From Bacillus proteolyticus (GTDB lineage: Bacteria; Bacillota; Bacilli; Bacillales; Bacillaceae_G): a DNA stretch of 60,160 nt. Shown one piece after another: positions 31,805-40,946 of the stretch (position 1 is the stretch's first letter; each line of letters begins with the position of its first letter). The notes under the pieces are model-generated. The model did not search any database, had not been told where the DNA came from, and was given only the letters and a program-made list of their open reading frames with translations. Where the stretch lies: contig NZ_MACH01000159.1 in the NCBI RefSeq assembly GCF_001884065.1, forward strand, positions 1-60,160, written 5' to 3'. The position numbers and the translations under genes are program-made.

Positions 31805-32065
31805 ATGAGATTATATGTTAAGGATAATGAACTATTTGTTTTTGCACAAGTGTTGAGAAGTTTACGTTTAAAAATTGCAGTAGTATTTTCGGTGCTGATT
31901 TCTATGATGTTTGTAATATTAGGTACAGCTGTTTCTGAAGAGGTTAATGCTGCTACTGAGTCACAAGTTAATCATTTAGAAAAAGTGGCTCATACGATGG
32001 AAAGTTTGACAGAGAATATGTAGGACTTAGAAAGATTGGTTGAGCAGTTTAAAGTAGACGAATAA
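31805..32065 (+). pseudogene. Methyl-accepting chemotaxis protein remnant
   Basis: The frame reads a first membrane helix (LRSLRLKIAVVFSVLISMMF) fused directly to the extreme C-terminus of a chemoreceptor (TAVSEEVNAATESQVNHLEK). The sensor, HAMP and signalling hairpin are absent, so there was a large internal deletion. A TAG at 32021-32023 then interrupts the tail, which continues in frame as DLERLVEQFKVDE to TAA at 32065. In intact receptors this position is usually glutamine, one base from TAG. Confidence 0.8.
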
Positions 32066-32143
32066 CAAATTATTAAAATGATAAAGATTTTGGTAAAATA
32101 GACAATGGATATATAAGAAGTAATTTATAGGAGGAAGACTACT

Positions 32144-32446
32144 ATGGCAATTGTTGACGTATCGATTATTCCAGTAGGAACAGGTAATCCAAGTGTTAGT
32201 GAATATGTAGCAGAAGTACAAAAGGTGCTAGAGAAAAATGCAGATCGCGTGAAGTATCAATTAACACCAATGAATACAATTATTGAAGGAGATCTTCCTG
32301 TCATTCTAGAAGTAATTCAACAAATGCATGAAGTTCCATATATGAAAGGTGCACAGCGTGTTGCAACAACAATTCGTATCGATGATCGTCGTGATAAAGT
32401 AAGCACAATGGAGAAAAAATTAAACTCTGTTCGATCAAAATTATAA
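32144..32446 (+). CDS. MTH1187/YqgV family thiamine-binding-like protein
   Basis: This 100-residue ferredoxin-like fold belongs to the DUF77/MTH1187 family (YqgV), linked by structure to thiamine or HMP binding. Signature stretches are DVSIIPVGTGNPSVSEYVAEV at the start, YQLTPMNTIIEGDLPVILEVI in the middle and RVATTIRIDDRRDK near the end. TAGGAGG precedes the ATG. It is followed by a terminator, with readthrough possible into the small yusU-like gene. Confidence 0.85.
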   Translation: MAIVDVSIIPVGTGNPSVSEYVAEVQKVLEKNADRVKYQLTPMNTIIEGDLPVILEVIQQMHEVPYMKGAQRVATTIRIDDRRDKVSTMEKKLNSVRSKL

Positions 32447-32448
32447 GG

Positions 32449-32476
32449 AAAAGCAGCGATCTTCGCTGCTTTTTTC
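32449..32476 (+). terminator. Terminator after the MTH1187-family gene
   Basis: AAAGCAGCGA-TCT-TCGCTGCTTT followed by TTT. Confidence 0.85.
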
Positions 32477-32494
32477 ATATAGGAGGTAGATAAG

Positions 32495-32740
32495 ATGAGT
32501 GAAAAGTTTAACGAACAATTTGACGGGTTGTTAGAGAAATACACGGAACTATTACTTGGAGAGAGCGATGAAGAGAGAAAAGAGCAGGTACAGAAGTGGG
32601 CACTGTATTCTTACATAGCGAAGACGATGCCGGCTTTAGTGAAGCACTGGAATGAGACGTATCCAGATGCGAAAGAAGAGATGGTACAGTTAATTACGAA
32701 TATTAAAAAGCTGAATGATGAGAAGCGAAATGAGAAGTAA
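32495..32740 (+). CDS. yusU: YusU-like small protein (DUF2573 type)
   Basis: An 81-residue acidic soluble helical protein (GLLEKYTELLLGESDEERKE, WALYSYIAKTMPALVKHW). Length and location near the fad genes match B. subtilis yusU; no biochemical role is known. TAGGAGG lies upstream of the ATG. Confidence 0.7.
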   Translation: MSEKFNEQFDGLLEKYTELLLGESDEERKEQVQKWALYSYIAKTMPALVKHWNETYPDAKEEMVQLITNIKKLNDEKRNEK

Positions 32741-32775
32741 AAAAGCTTGAGATAATGTTACCTCAAGTTTTCTAT
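32741..32775 (+). terminator. Terminator-like hairpin after yusU
   Basis: CTTGAG-N10-CTCAAG followed by TTTTC. Confidence 0.6.
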
Positions 32776-32815
32776 ATTAATATCCTTATATAATTTACAT
32801 GGAATATAAAGGGTT

Positions 32816-32902
32816 TTATAAGCATGTCGAATATTTTCGACATGCTTATTTTTTGCCTAGTAAACCCGTTTTTTATAAATGTCGAAAAATATTTCCGGCA
32901 TA
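32816..32902 (+). promoter_or_regulatory. Two TGTCGAA-containing hairpins upstream of fadM
   Basis: The first, GCATGTCGAA..TTCGACATGC (32823-32844), is a perfect stem followed by TTATTTTTTG, so it can terminate transcription. The second (32879-32902, TGTCGAAA..TTTCCGGCA) is a degenerate copy. TGTCGAA is also the Spo0A box; the first hairpin holds two in opposite orientation. Whether they act as DNA sites or RNA hairpins is unknown. Apart from these, 32776-33050 holds only the fadM promoter region. Confidence 0.5.
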
Positions 32903-33050
32903 TTTGTAAGCGAGAATATGGGGTTTTAAATGTTTTTATAGTATTTTATAAATTATCTAAATAATTATTTGTATCAAATAATTTTAAACAATGATATAAT
33001 TCCGAAGAGGGGTAAAAAACAGATAAAGTACAGTCATAGGGGTGAATTAC

Positions 33051-33968
33051 ATGGAACAATTAATGCGAAATTCGTTTCTTTTCTTATCTAAAAATAAAGC
33101 GCTAACAAAACTGGCTAAAAAGTACGGTTTGCGCTTTGGTGCAGGTCGCTTCGTCGCAGGGGAGACGATTGAATTAGCGACAGCTGCAATTCAACAATTA
33201 AATAAGCAAGGTCTTTGTGTAACAATCGATTATTTAGGTGAATTCGTTGATAATGAAGCAGAAGCAAATGAAATGGCTACCCAATCGATTGAAGCGATTC
33301 GTGCAATTGGAAGAGAAGGTCTTGATTCACAACTTTCTTTAAAGATGACTTCTATGGGATTAGATATCTCTGATGAAATCGTAATGAACAACATGCGTCG
33401 TATTTTAGAAGCTGCAAAAGAAAACGGTGTGTTTGTTACAATTGATATGGAAGACTATACGCGTTGCGGAAAAACAATCGATATCTTTAAACAATTAAAA
33501 TCTGAGTACGATAATATTGGTACAGTTATTCAAGCTTATTTATATCGTACAGAAAAAGATATTGAAGATTTAAATGCTTATAATCCTAATTTACGTCTTG
33601 TAAAAGGGGCTTATAAGGAACCTGAAGAAGTAGCGTTCCCAGACAAGAAAGATGTAGATGACAATTATAAAAAAATTATTAAAATGCACTTATTAAATGG
33701 AAATTATACTGCAATTGCTTCACATGACGAAGCAATTATTGAATATACGAAAAAACTTGCCGAAGAACACAATATTTCAAGGGATCAATTTGAATTCCAA
33801 ATGCTATTTGGGATTCGTACAGAGCGTCAACTTGAGCTAGTAAAAGAAGGCTATAAAATGCGTGTTTACGTACCGTATGGAAACGATTGGTATGGTTACT
33901 TCATGCGCCGTCTAGCAGAGCGTCCAGCGAACGTTGCGTTCGTATTAAAAGGTATGATCAAAAAATAA
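33051..33968 (+). CDS. fadM: Proline dehydrogenase family protein (FadM/YusM-like)
   Basis: This 305-residue TIM-barrel flavoprotein belongs to the PutA/PRODH family, which oxidises proline to pyrroline-5-carboxylate. Typical C-terminal motifs are present: ASHDEAII, FEFQMLFGIR and VYVPYGNDWYGYFMRRLAERPAN. Its location before fadN-fadA-fadE and its match to B. subtilis YusM (FadM) support the symbol. The ATG at 33051 is preceded by AGGGGTGA; a GTG three codons earlier falls inside it. It ends at a bidirectional hairpin. Confidence 0.88.
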   Translation: MEQLMRNSFLFLSKNKALTKLAKKYGLRFGAGRFVAGETIELATAAIQQLNKQGLCVTIDYLGEFVDNEAEANEMATQSIEAIRAIGREGLDSQLSLKMTSMGLDISDEIVMNNMRRILEAAKENGVFVTIDMEDYTRCGKTIDIFKQLKSEYDNIGTVIQAYLYRTEKDIEDLNAYNPNLRLVKGAYKEPEEVAFPDKKDVDDNYKKIIKMHLLNGNYTAIASHDEAIIEYTKKLAEEHNISRDQFEFQMLFGIRTERQLELVKEGYKMRVYVPYGNDWYGYFMRRLAERPANVAFVLKGMIKK

Positions 33969-34000
33969 CCAAGGAGAAAATTCTCCTTGGTTATTTTAAT
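33967..34000. terminator. Bidirectional terminator, fadM / dac gene
   Basis: AACCAAGGAGAA pairs with TTCTCCTTGGTT around an AA loop. Confidence 0.85.
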
Positions 34001-34830
34001 TGCTGAAATGCATAGTGTGCCATTTTCTTCGTATCAGGGTATAGTTGTGTACGAGTAGAAGATAATACGACATTGATGACACGTTTACCGTTTTTTTCAT
34101 CAACAGTTACGACTGTATATTTTCCGAGTGCAGATAAACCGCTTTTACTTCCAATTGCATATGGATCGTCATATAGTTCTTCTCGTCCATAGTTTGCGAT
34201 TTTTGGAGAGCGCTCTGAAGTATGTAGTGTTGTATGTATTGAATTCATATATTCTAAAACAATCGGATACTTCAAGGCTTCTTTCGTAATAATAGCAATG
34301 TCATAAGGTGATACTTTATTTCCAAGTGCATCAGCACCGCTTGCATTTTTGAAAGTTGCATGCTTCGTCCCGAGTTCCTTCGCTCTAGCATTCATCATTT
34401 TCACAAACTCATTTTTTGATCCTGCGATATGTTCTGCAATTGACTCAGCGATCGGGTCTGCACTAATGATAAGCATAAGTTTTAATGCCTCATCACGTTT
34501 TAATTTTTCACCAGCACGAAGCTTAATCTTCTTACTTTGACTTTCTGTTTTTATTGCGTTTTCTGTAACTGTAATTTCTTCATCTTCTTTTACATTCTCA
34601 AGTAAGAGAAGAGTTGTCATCATTTTGGCTATACTAGCCGGATAAGAGCGCTCATCCTCGCGTTTTCCATACAAAATTTCACCTGTGTCTGCATCGATTG
34701 TAATTCCATATTGCCCAGTAATACTAGGTTGATCCGCTCTTACGGCTTGTTGTCTGTGAGCATAAGAGAAGAAAATCATCCCTGTAAACAGTGTAGCAAT
34801 CATTACAATCATAACTATTGTTCGTTTCAT
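33991..34830 (-). CDS. D-alanyl-D-alanine carboxypeptidase-like protein (S11, PBP5 family)
   Basis: This exported penicillin-binding protein of 279 residues would trim pentapeptide stems of peptidoglycan. An N-terminal signal or anchor segment is residues 1-23. Catalytic motifs: S66-x-x-K69 (ASIAK), K229-S-G (KSG), and, where SxN is expected, S123-A-D125 (IISADPIAES). Asn-to-Asp in the SxN triad is unusual and may change activity. There is no long C-terminal amphipathic anchor domain, so it is shorter than DacA. It has no operon partner; yuzL lies upstream. Confidence 0.85.
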   Translation of the reverse strand: MKRTIVMIVMIATLFTGMIFFSYAHRQQAVRADQPSITGQYGITIDADTGEILYGKREDERSYPASIAKMMTTLLLLENVKEDEEITVTENAIKTESQSKKIKLRAGEKLKRDEALKLMLIISADPIAESIAEHIAGSKNEFVKMMNARAKELGTKHATFKNASGADALGNKVSPYDIAIITKEALKYPIVLEYMNSIHTTLHTSERSPKIANYGREELYDDPYAIGSKSGLSALGKYTVVTVDEKNGKRVINVVLSSTRTQLYPDTKKMAHYAFQQLK

Positions 34831-34859
34831 TATAATTCCCTCTTTTGTTCCAAATAAAT

Positions 34860-34906
34860 TGGGCAGAAAAAGCAGCCATTAATCATTATGCCACGTTCTC
34901 TGCCCA
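34860..34906 (-). terminator. Terminator-like hairpin after yuzL
   Basis: TGGGCAGA and TCTGCCCA enclose a loop of about 31 bases; T/A-rich tails on both sides. Confidence 0.5.
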
Positions 34907-34917
34907 AAAATATAGCG

Positions 34918-35064
34918 TTATTTTTCGCCCATATTATGCTTCTTATATTGTTGGTTATTACCTTGACGCCCTTTTTCAACACCGTGATTATGCGGACCTG
35001 CATTTCCAGTTACGCTTGCTGCGCTAATTCCAGCTTTTGAAGGGTTCTTCTTAAGTTTTGCCAT
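34918..35064 (-). CDS. yuzL: YuzL-family small protein (48 aa)
   Basis: The 48-residue product is basic and begins AKLKKNPSKAGISAASVTGN and ends QYKKHNMGEK, matching the YuzL family by pattern and by its place between fadM and fadN as in B. subtilis. GGAGGAATATAT precedes the ATG. It has the look of a small spore-associated protein, but the role is not known. Confidence 0.75.
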   Translation of the reverse strand: MAKLKKNPSKAGISAASVTGNAGPHNHGVEKGRQGNNQQYKKHNMGEK

Positions 35065-35264
35065 ATATATTCCTCCAGTTTCGTCAGATTATAAAAAGGA
35101 AAAGTGCATTTTAATGAAGAAAATACACATGTATAGCATAGCCAAATGAAAGAAATATATTTGTTTCAGAAAATTTTATCAATAAATATATTGCGAAAAT
35201 TCAAACTGTATCATATATTTATTAGTAGAGGCTCACTCATTGATTGCGACTTATGTCGAAAAAT

Positions 35265-35282
35265 TGAATGAGCATTCATTCA
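35265..35282. promoter_or_regulatory. FadR operator of fadNAE
   Basis: TGAATGAGCATTCATTCA is a perfect dyad with the form of the Bacillus FadR box (TGAATGA-N4-TCATTCA). It lies 20 bases before the fadN start. FadR binding, released by long-chain acyl-CoA, is expected. Confidence 0.88.
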
Positions 35283-35301
35283 AGAATAGGGGGAGAAATG
35301 G

Positions 35302-37683
35302 ATGTTCCAAATTAAAAAGGCTGCTGTTCTAGGTTCAGGCGTAATGGGTTCAGGAATTGCGGCACACTTAGCTAATATTGGTATTCCGACATTATTGCTT
35401 GATATTGTACCACCTGCGCTTACGAAAGAAGAAGAAGCGAAGGGACTTACATTAGAACATAAAAGTGTGAGAAATCGTTTTAGTAATACGGCTGTGCAAA
35501 AACTATTAAAGCAAAAACCAGCTCCTCTGACAGTGAAAGGAAATTTAGCACTGATTGAAGCAGGTAACTTAGAAGATGATCTTGAGCGTCTAGCTGATGT
35601 AGATTGGATTATTGAAGTAGTAGTTGAAAACTTAGATATAAAGAAGAAACTATTTGAAAAAGTAGATGCTGTTCGTAAACCAGGCTCAATTGTGAGCTCA
35701 AATACATCAGGCATTTCCGTTGAAAAAATGGCAGAGGGTCGTTCAGACGACTTCCAGAAACACTTCTTAGGCACACACTTTTTTAACCCACCACGATATT
35801 TAAAACTTCTAGAGGTAATACCGACGAAAGAAACTGATCCACAAGTATTAAGCTTCATGAAATTATTTGGCGAAGACGTTCTTGGAAAAGGCGTTGTTAT
35901 CGCAAAAGATACACCAAACTTTATTGGAAACCGCATTGGTACGTACGGCTTGCTTGTAACGCTTCAAGAAATGATTAAGCGTGGATATAGCATTGGAGAA
36001 GTTGATTCTGTAACGGGTCCATTAATTGGTCGTCCGAAGAGCGCAACGTTCCGCACATTAGATGTTGTCGGTTTAGATACATTTGTACATGTTGCAAATA
36101 ACGTATATGAAAATGTACAAGAAGAAGAGCGTGATGTATTTAAAGTACCAGCTTTCATGCATGACATGCTTGATAAAAAATGGCTTGGAAGCAAAACAGG
36201 TCAAGGCTTCTTCTTAAAACAAGGAAAAGAAATTTTAGAATTAAATCCTGAAACGATGGAATACGAAGCGCGCAAAAAATTAAAAGCTGCATCCGTAGAG
36301 TTAAGTAAGCAAGAAAAAGGATTAGCGAATAAATTGAAAGCGCTTGTATACGCGAAAGACCGTGCAGGGGAGTTGTTATGGAACATCATTACACCAACTC
36401 TTTTATACTCTGCAAAACTTCATAAAGAAATTGCGGACGATATCGTTGCGATTGACCAAGCGATGAAATGGGGCTTCGGATGGGAGCAAGGGCCATTTGA
36501 AATTTGGGATGCAATCGGCGTTGAAAAGTCTGTTCAAAAGATGGAAGAAAACGGTGCAGTTGTTCCGACTTGGGTGAAAGAAATGTTAGAGAAAGGTTTC
36601 ACTACTTTCTATAAACATGATAACGGAGATAGCTACTATTACGATAATGGCGAATATAAGCTAATCGAACGTAATAAAAAGGCAATTTCTCTTAAACAAT
36701 TAAAAGCGAAAAATGGTGTATTAAAGAAAAATAGCGGAGCGAGCTTAATTGATTTAGGTGACGGCATCCTTTGCTTAGAATTCCATTCAAAGAGCAATGC
36801 AATTGGTATGGATATTACGCAAATGATTAACTACGCTGTTGATGAAGTAGAGAAGAATTATAAAGGTCTTGTTATCGGAAACCAATCGAAGAACTTCTGC
36901 GTTGGTGCGAACCTTGCAATGATCTTAATGGAAGCACAAGACGACAACTACTTTGAAATTGAGTGGGTCGTGAAAAACTTCCAAGATGCAATGACGAAAA
37001 TTAAGTACTCTTCTAAGCCAGTTGTAGCAGCACCATATGGTATGACGCTTGGCGGAGGTACAGAAGTTTGTTTACCAGCAGCTAGCATTCAAGCTTCTAG
37101 CGAAACGTATATGGGCTTAGTAGAAGTTGGTGTTGGCTTAATCCCTGGCGGAGGCGGTAATAAAGAGCTATACATTAAACACTTAAATAAAATGCCAAAC
37201 GGTGTAGAGTTTGATCTGCAAAAAGTTGCGAATAAAGTATTCGAATCTGTAGCGATGGCGAAAGTTTCTACATCAGCACAAGAAGCTGTATCGAACAACT
37301 TCTTAGGCGATAAAGACGGTATTAGTGTGAATGGTGATCACTTACTATATGATGCGAAACAAAAAGCACTTTCTTTATATGAAGCGGGTTATAAAGCGCC
37401 GATTCGTAAAAAGATACCTGTTGTTGGTGAAACAGGCTATGCAACGCTTGTACTTGGTGCAGAAGCAATGCATTTATCAGGTTACATTTCTGAACATGAT
37501 CTTCATATTGCGAAGAAACTTGCATATGTCATTGCGGGCGGAAAAGTGCCGTACGGAACAGAAGTTGATGAGCAGTATTTATTAGATGTAGAACGTGAAG
37601 CATTTATTAGCTTAGTAAGTGAGATGAAATCACAAGCAAGAATGCAGCACATGCTTGTAAAAGGAAAGCCATTACGTAACTAA
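35302..37683 (+). CDS. fadN: 3-hydroxyacyl-CoA dehydrogenase / enoyl-CoA hydratase fusion FadN
   Basis: This 793-residue enzyme of the beta-oxidation cycle oxidises L-3-hydroxyacyl-CoA with NAD. The N-terminal Rossmann domain starts AAVLGSGVMGSGIAAHLA (residues 6-23). The HCDH domains follow, with the motifs SSNTSGISVEKMA and THFFNPPRYLKLLEVI. A crotonase-type domain (about residues 500-700) carries VIGNQSKNFCVGANL and PYGMTLGGGTEVCLPA. AGGGGGAG precedes the ATG. First gene of fadNAE, with a FadR box overlapping its leader. Spacing to fadA is 21 bases. Confidence 0.95.
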   Translation: MFQIKKAAVLGSGVMGSGIAAHLANIGIPTLLLDIVPPALTKEEEAKGLTLEHKSVRNRFSNTAVQKLLKQKPAPLTVKGNLALIEAGNLEDDLERLADVDWIIEVVVENLDIKKKLFEKVDAVRKPGSIVSSNTSGISVEKMAEGRSDDFQKHFLGTHFFNPPRYLKLLEVIPTKETDPQVLSFMKLFGEDVLGKGVVIAKDTPNFIGNRIGTYGLLVTLQEMIKRGYSIGEVDSVTGPLIGRPKSATFRTLDVVGLDTFVHVANNVYENVQEEERDVFKVPAFMHDMLDKKWLGSKTGQGFFLKQGKEILELNPETMEYEARKKLKAASVELSKQEKGLANKLKALVYAKDRAGELLWNIITPTLLYSAKLHKEIADDIVAIDQAMKWGFGWEQGPFEIWDAIGVEKSVQKMEENGAVVPTWVKEMLEKGFTTFYKHDNGDSYYYDNGEYKLIERNKKAISLKQLKAKNGVLKKNSGASLIDLGDGILCLEFHSKSNAIGMDITQMINYAVDEVEKNYKGLVIGNQSKNFCVGANLAMILMEAQDDNYFEIEWVVKNFQDAMTKIKYSSKPVVAAPYGMTLGGGTEVCLPAASIQASSETYMGLVEVGVGLIPGGGGNKELYIKHLNKMPNGVEFDLQKVANKVFESVAMAKVSTSAQEAVSNNFLGDKDGISVNGDHLLYDAKQKALSLYEAGYKAPIRKKIPVVGETGYATLVLGAEAMHLSGYISEHDLHIAKKLAYVIAGGKVPYGTEVDEQYLLDVEREAFISLVSEMKSQARMQHMLVKGKPLRN

Positions 37684-37704
37684 TAACGAGGGGAGATATC
37701 GTTC

Positions 37705-38877
37705 ATGAGAGAAGCTGTCATTGTTGCGGGAGCAAGAACACCAATTGGAAAAGCAAAGAGGGGTTCATTAAAAACAGTTCGTCCTGACGATCTAGGGGCG
37801 TTAGTAGTAAAGGAAACGTTAAAGCGTGCGAATTATGAAGGACCAATCGACGATTTAATTTTCGGTTGTGCGATGCCAGAAGCAGAGCAAGGCTTAAACA
37901 TGGCTCGTAATATCGGCGGATTAGCAGGACTTTCTTACGATGTTCCAGCTATTACAATTAACCGTTACTGTTCTTCAGGTTTACAAAGTATCGCTTATGG
38001 AGCAGAGCGCATTATGCTTGGTCACTCTGAAGCTGTGTTATCAGGCGGAGCGGAATCAATGAGTTTAGTTCCAATGATGGGACACGTTGTTCGTCCAAAT
38101 AGTCGCCTTGTAGAAGCGGCTCCAGAATATTATATGGGTATGGGGCATACAGCAGAGCAAGTTGCTGTGAAATATGGAATTTCTCGTGAAGAGCAAGATG
38201 CATTTGCAGTAAGAAGTCATCAACGTGCTGCGAAAGCATTAGCTGCAGGGAACTTTGCTGATGAAACAGTATCTGTAGATGTAACGTTACGTACTGTTGG
38301 ATCAAATAACAAACTGCAAGAAGAAGCAATCATTTTCGCACAAGACGAAGGTGTAAGAGCAGAAACGACGCTAGACATTTTAGGTAGATTACGTCCAGCA
38401 TTTAACGTTCGCGGTTCTGTAACAGCAGGTAACTCTTCACAAATGAGTGATGGTGCAGCATCTGTACTATTAATGGATCGTGAAAAAGCAGTGAGCGATG
38501 GCATGAAGCCACTTGCGAAATTCCGTTCATTTGCAGTAGCTGGCGTACCACCAGAAGTAATGGGAATCGGTCCAATCGCTGCAATTCCGAAAGCGTTAAA
38601 ATTAGCTGGCTTAGAGCTATCTGATATCGGTCTATTCGAACTAAACGAAGCATTCGCTTCTCAATCGATCCAAGTTATTCGTGAACTTGGTTTAGATGAG
38701 GAAAAAGTAAACGTAAACGGCGGTGCAATCGCACTTGGACATCCACTTGGCTGTACAGGAGCAAAACTAACACTATCTCTTATTCACGAAATGAAACGCC
38801 GCAATGAGCAATTCGGTATCGTAACAATGTGTATCGGCGGCGGAATGGGAGCAGCGGGAGTGTTTGAATTACTATAA
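37705..38877 (+). CDS. fadA: Acetyl-CoA C-acyltransferase (3-ketoacyl-CoA thiolase) FadA
   Basis: A 390-residue thiolase releasing acetyl-CoA in beta-oxidation. The nucleophilic cysteine is in [10 protein letters not shown] (near residue 92). [23 protein letters not shown] and the C-terminal cysteine loop [14 protein letters not shown] supply the remaining active-site histidine and cysteine. GAGGGGAG precedes the ATG. It ends 145 bases before fadE. Confidence 0.95.
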   Translation: MREAVIVAGARTPIGKAKRGSLKTVRPDDLGALVVKETLKRANYEGPIDDLIFGCAMPEAEQGLNMARNIGGLAGLSYDVPAITINRYCSSGLQSIAYGAERIMLGHSEAVLSGGAESMSLVPMMGHVVRPNSRLVEAAPEYYMGMGHTAEQVAVKYGISREEQDAFAVRSHQRAAKALAAGNFADETVSVDVTLRTVGSNNKLQEEAIIFAQDEGVRAETTLDILGRLRPAFNVRGSVTAGNSSQMSDGAASVLLMDREKAVSDGMKPLAKFRSFAVAGVPPEVMGIGPIAAIPKALKLAGLELSDIGLFELNEAFASQSIQVIRELGLDEEKVNVNGGAIALGHPLGCTGAKLTLSLIHEMKRRNEQFGIVTMCIGGGMGAAGVFELL

Positions 38878-38887
38878 AAAAAAGTGT

Positions 38888-38913
38888 AAGCGGCTCGCTC
38901 AGAACGAGAAAAC
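38888..38913 (-). repeat. Truncated bcr-type repeat remnant between fadA and fadE
   Basis: AAGCGGCTCGCTCAGAACG is the reverse complement of the conserved 3' end (CGTTCTGAACGAGCCGCTT type) of the repeats at 763 and 51172. The gap also has AGCCAGCTTCTTTC paired with GAAAGAAGCGGCTT (38964-38995). Confidence 0.5.
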
Positions 38914-39022
38914 GCTAATACAAAGAATGGAAGCAACAAAGGTTTATAAAAAATAAATGGGAGAGCCAGCTTCTTTCAAAAAGAAAGAAGCGGCTTATGA
39001 AAATATAAAGGAGGAAATTTTC

Positions 39023-40807
39023 ATGGAAAAAACAGTAGGAAGTGCGGTTAAAGGCGGTAGCTTTTTAGTAGATGAGATTACGATTGATCAAGTGTTTACG
39101 CCAGAAGATTTTTCATCTGAGCATAAAATGATTGCAAAAACGACAGAGGACTTTATCGTAAATGAAGTTCTTCCGGAGCTTGAATATTTAGAGCAACACG
39201 AGTTTGATCGTTCTGTTCGTCTTTTAAAAGAAGCTGGTGAACTTGGTTTACTAGGCGCTGACGTACCAGAAGAGTACGGCGGAATTGGCCTTGATAAAGT
39301 AAGCTCAGCGTTAATCGCAGAGAAATTCTCTCGCGCTGGTGGCTTTGCAATTACTCACGGTGCTCACGTAGGTATCGGATCGTTACCAATCGTATTATTC
39401 GGTAACGAAGAGCAAAAGAAAAAATATTTACCACTACTTGCAACTGGTGAAAAATTAGCTGCATACGCATTAACAGAGCCAGGTTCAGGATCTGACGCAT
39501 TAGGCGCAAAAACAACTGCACGTTTAAATGCAGAAGGTACACATTACGTATTAAATGGTGAAAAACAATGGATTACAAACTCTGCATTTGCTGACGTATT
39601 TGTCGTATATGCAAAAATAGATGGTGAGCATTTCTCAGCATTTATCGTAGAGAAAGAGTATGCTGGCGTATCTACAAGCCCAGAAGAAAAGAAAATGGGT
39701 ATTAAATGTTCATCAACTCGTACGTTAATTTTAGAAGATGCGTTAGTACCGAAAGAAAACTTACTTGGTGAAATCGGTAAAGGTCATATTATCGCGTTCA
39801 ACATTTTAAATATCGGTCGTTATAAATTAGGTGTTGGTACAGTTGGGTCTGCGAAACGTGCAGTAGAAATTTCAGCACAATATGCAAACCAACGTCAACA
39901 GTTCAAACAACCAATCGCTCGCTTCCCATTAATTCAAGAGAAACTTGCGAATATGGCAGCAAAAACATATGCAGCTGAAAGCTCTGTATATCGTACAGTA
40001 GGTTTATTCGAAAGCCGCATGAGCACATTATCTGAAGAAGAAGTAAAAGACGGTAAAGCAGTAGCAGCTTCTATCGCTGAATATGCAATCGAGTGTTCTT
40101 TAAATAAAGTATTCGGTTCTGAAGTACTAGATTATACAGTAGATGAAGGTGTTCAAATTCACGGTGGTTACGGATTTATGGCAGAGTACGAGATTGAAAG
40201 AATGTACCGCGATTCTCGTATTAACCGTATTTTCGAAGGAACGAACGAAATTAACCGCCTAATCGTACCAGGTACGTTCTTACGTAAAGCGATGAAAGGT
40301 GAATTACCACTTCTTCAAAAAGCACAAAAATTACAAGAAGAGTTAATGATGATGATGCCAGAAGAAGTAGGCGATGAGCCATTAGCACTTCAAAAATATT
40401 TAGTAACTAACGCGAAGAAAATCGGCTTAATGGTAGCTGGATTAGCAGCTCAAAAATACGGTAAAGCATTAGATAAAGAGCAAGAAATTCTTGTGAATAT
40501 CGCTGACATCGTAAGTAACCTATACGCAATGGAATCAGCTGTTCTTCGTACAGAAAAAGCAATTAAAACAACTGGTCTTGAAAAGAATAAACAAAAAGTG
40601 TTATACACTGAAGTATTCTGCCAAGAAGCATTCAACGAAATCGAAGCAGATGCGAAAGAAACACTTATCGCAGTTGAAAATGGCGACATGCTGCGCATGA
40701 TGTTATCATCATTACGCAAATTAACACGCCACACGCCACTTAACGTAATTCCGAAGAAACGAGAAATCGCTGCGAAAATTTTAGAAGATGAGCGTTATAC
40801 AGTTTAA
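39023..40807 (+). CDS. fadE: Acyl-CoA dehydrogenase FadE
   Basis: A flavin-dependent 594-residue enzyme catalysing the first step of beta-oxidation. The family signature [21 protein letters not shown] is near residue 150 and [20 protein letters not shown] near 300. The catalytic-domain motif [35 protein letters not shown] is present around residue 380, followed by a C-terminal extension of about 180 residues typical of this subgroup. The ATG at 39023 has AAAGGAGG upstream; a longer frame starts in the repeat-derived gap and is rejected. Last gene of fadNAE. Confidence 0.93.
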   Translation: MEKTVGSAVKGGSFLVDEITIDQVFTPEDFSSEHKMIAKTTEDFIVNEVLPELEYLEQHEFDRSVRLLKEAGELGLLGADVPEEYGGIGLDKVSSALIAEKFSRAGGFAITHGAHVGIGSLPIVLFGNEEQKKKYLPLLATGEKLAAYALTEPGSGSDALGAKTTARLNAEGTHYVLNGEKQWITNSAFADVFVVYAKIDGEHFSAFIVEKEYAGVSTSPEEKKMGIKCSSTRTLILEDALVPKENLLGEIGKGHIIAFNILNIGRYKLGVGTVGSAKRAVEISAQYANQRQQFKQPIARFPLIQEKLANMAAKTYAAESSVYRTVGLFESRMSTLSEEEVKDGKAVAASIAEYAIECSLNKVFGSEVLDYTVDEGVQIHGGYGFMAEYEIERMYRDSRINRIFEGTNEINRLIVPGTFLRKAMKGELPLLQKAQKLQEELMMMMPEEVGDEPLALQKYLVTNAKKIGLMVAGLAAQKYGKALDKEQEILVNIADIVSNLYAMESAVLRTEKAIKTTGLEKNKQKVLYTEVFCQEAFNEIEADAKETLIAVENGDMLRMMLSSLRKLTRHTPLNVIPKKREIAAKILEDERYTV

Positions 40808-40814
40808 TATCTTT

Positions 40815-40856
40815 AAATAACAGTAGTCGTATAAACGACTACTGTTATTTTTTTTG
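40815..40856 (+). terminator. Terminator of fadNAE
   Basis: AATAACAGTAGTCGT-ATAA-ACGACTACTGTTATT followed by TTTTTT. Confidence 0.9.
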
Positions 40857-40875
40857 TGAAAAAATGTAATTTTTA

Positions 40876-40925
40876 GTGACAAAAACTAATGCCATTAGTA
40901 TAATAAAACTAATAGTATTAGTTTT
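40876..40925 (+). promoter_or_regulatory. Promoter with two TetR-type operators
   Basis: GTGACA (40876-40881) and TATAAT (40899-40904), 17 bases apart. ACTAAT-GCC-ATTAGT (40885-40899) fills the spacer and ACTAAT-AGT-ATTAGT (40908-40922, extended arms AAAACTAAT/ATTAGTTTT) covers the start point; centres are 23 bases apart. Likely autoregulation by the TetR protein at 41673. Confidence 0.75.
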
Positions 40926-40946
40926 CGTGAAAAGGGAGATGGGAAT

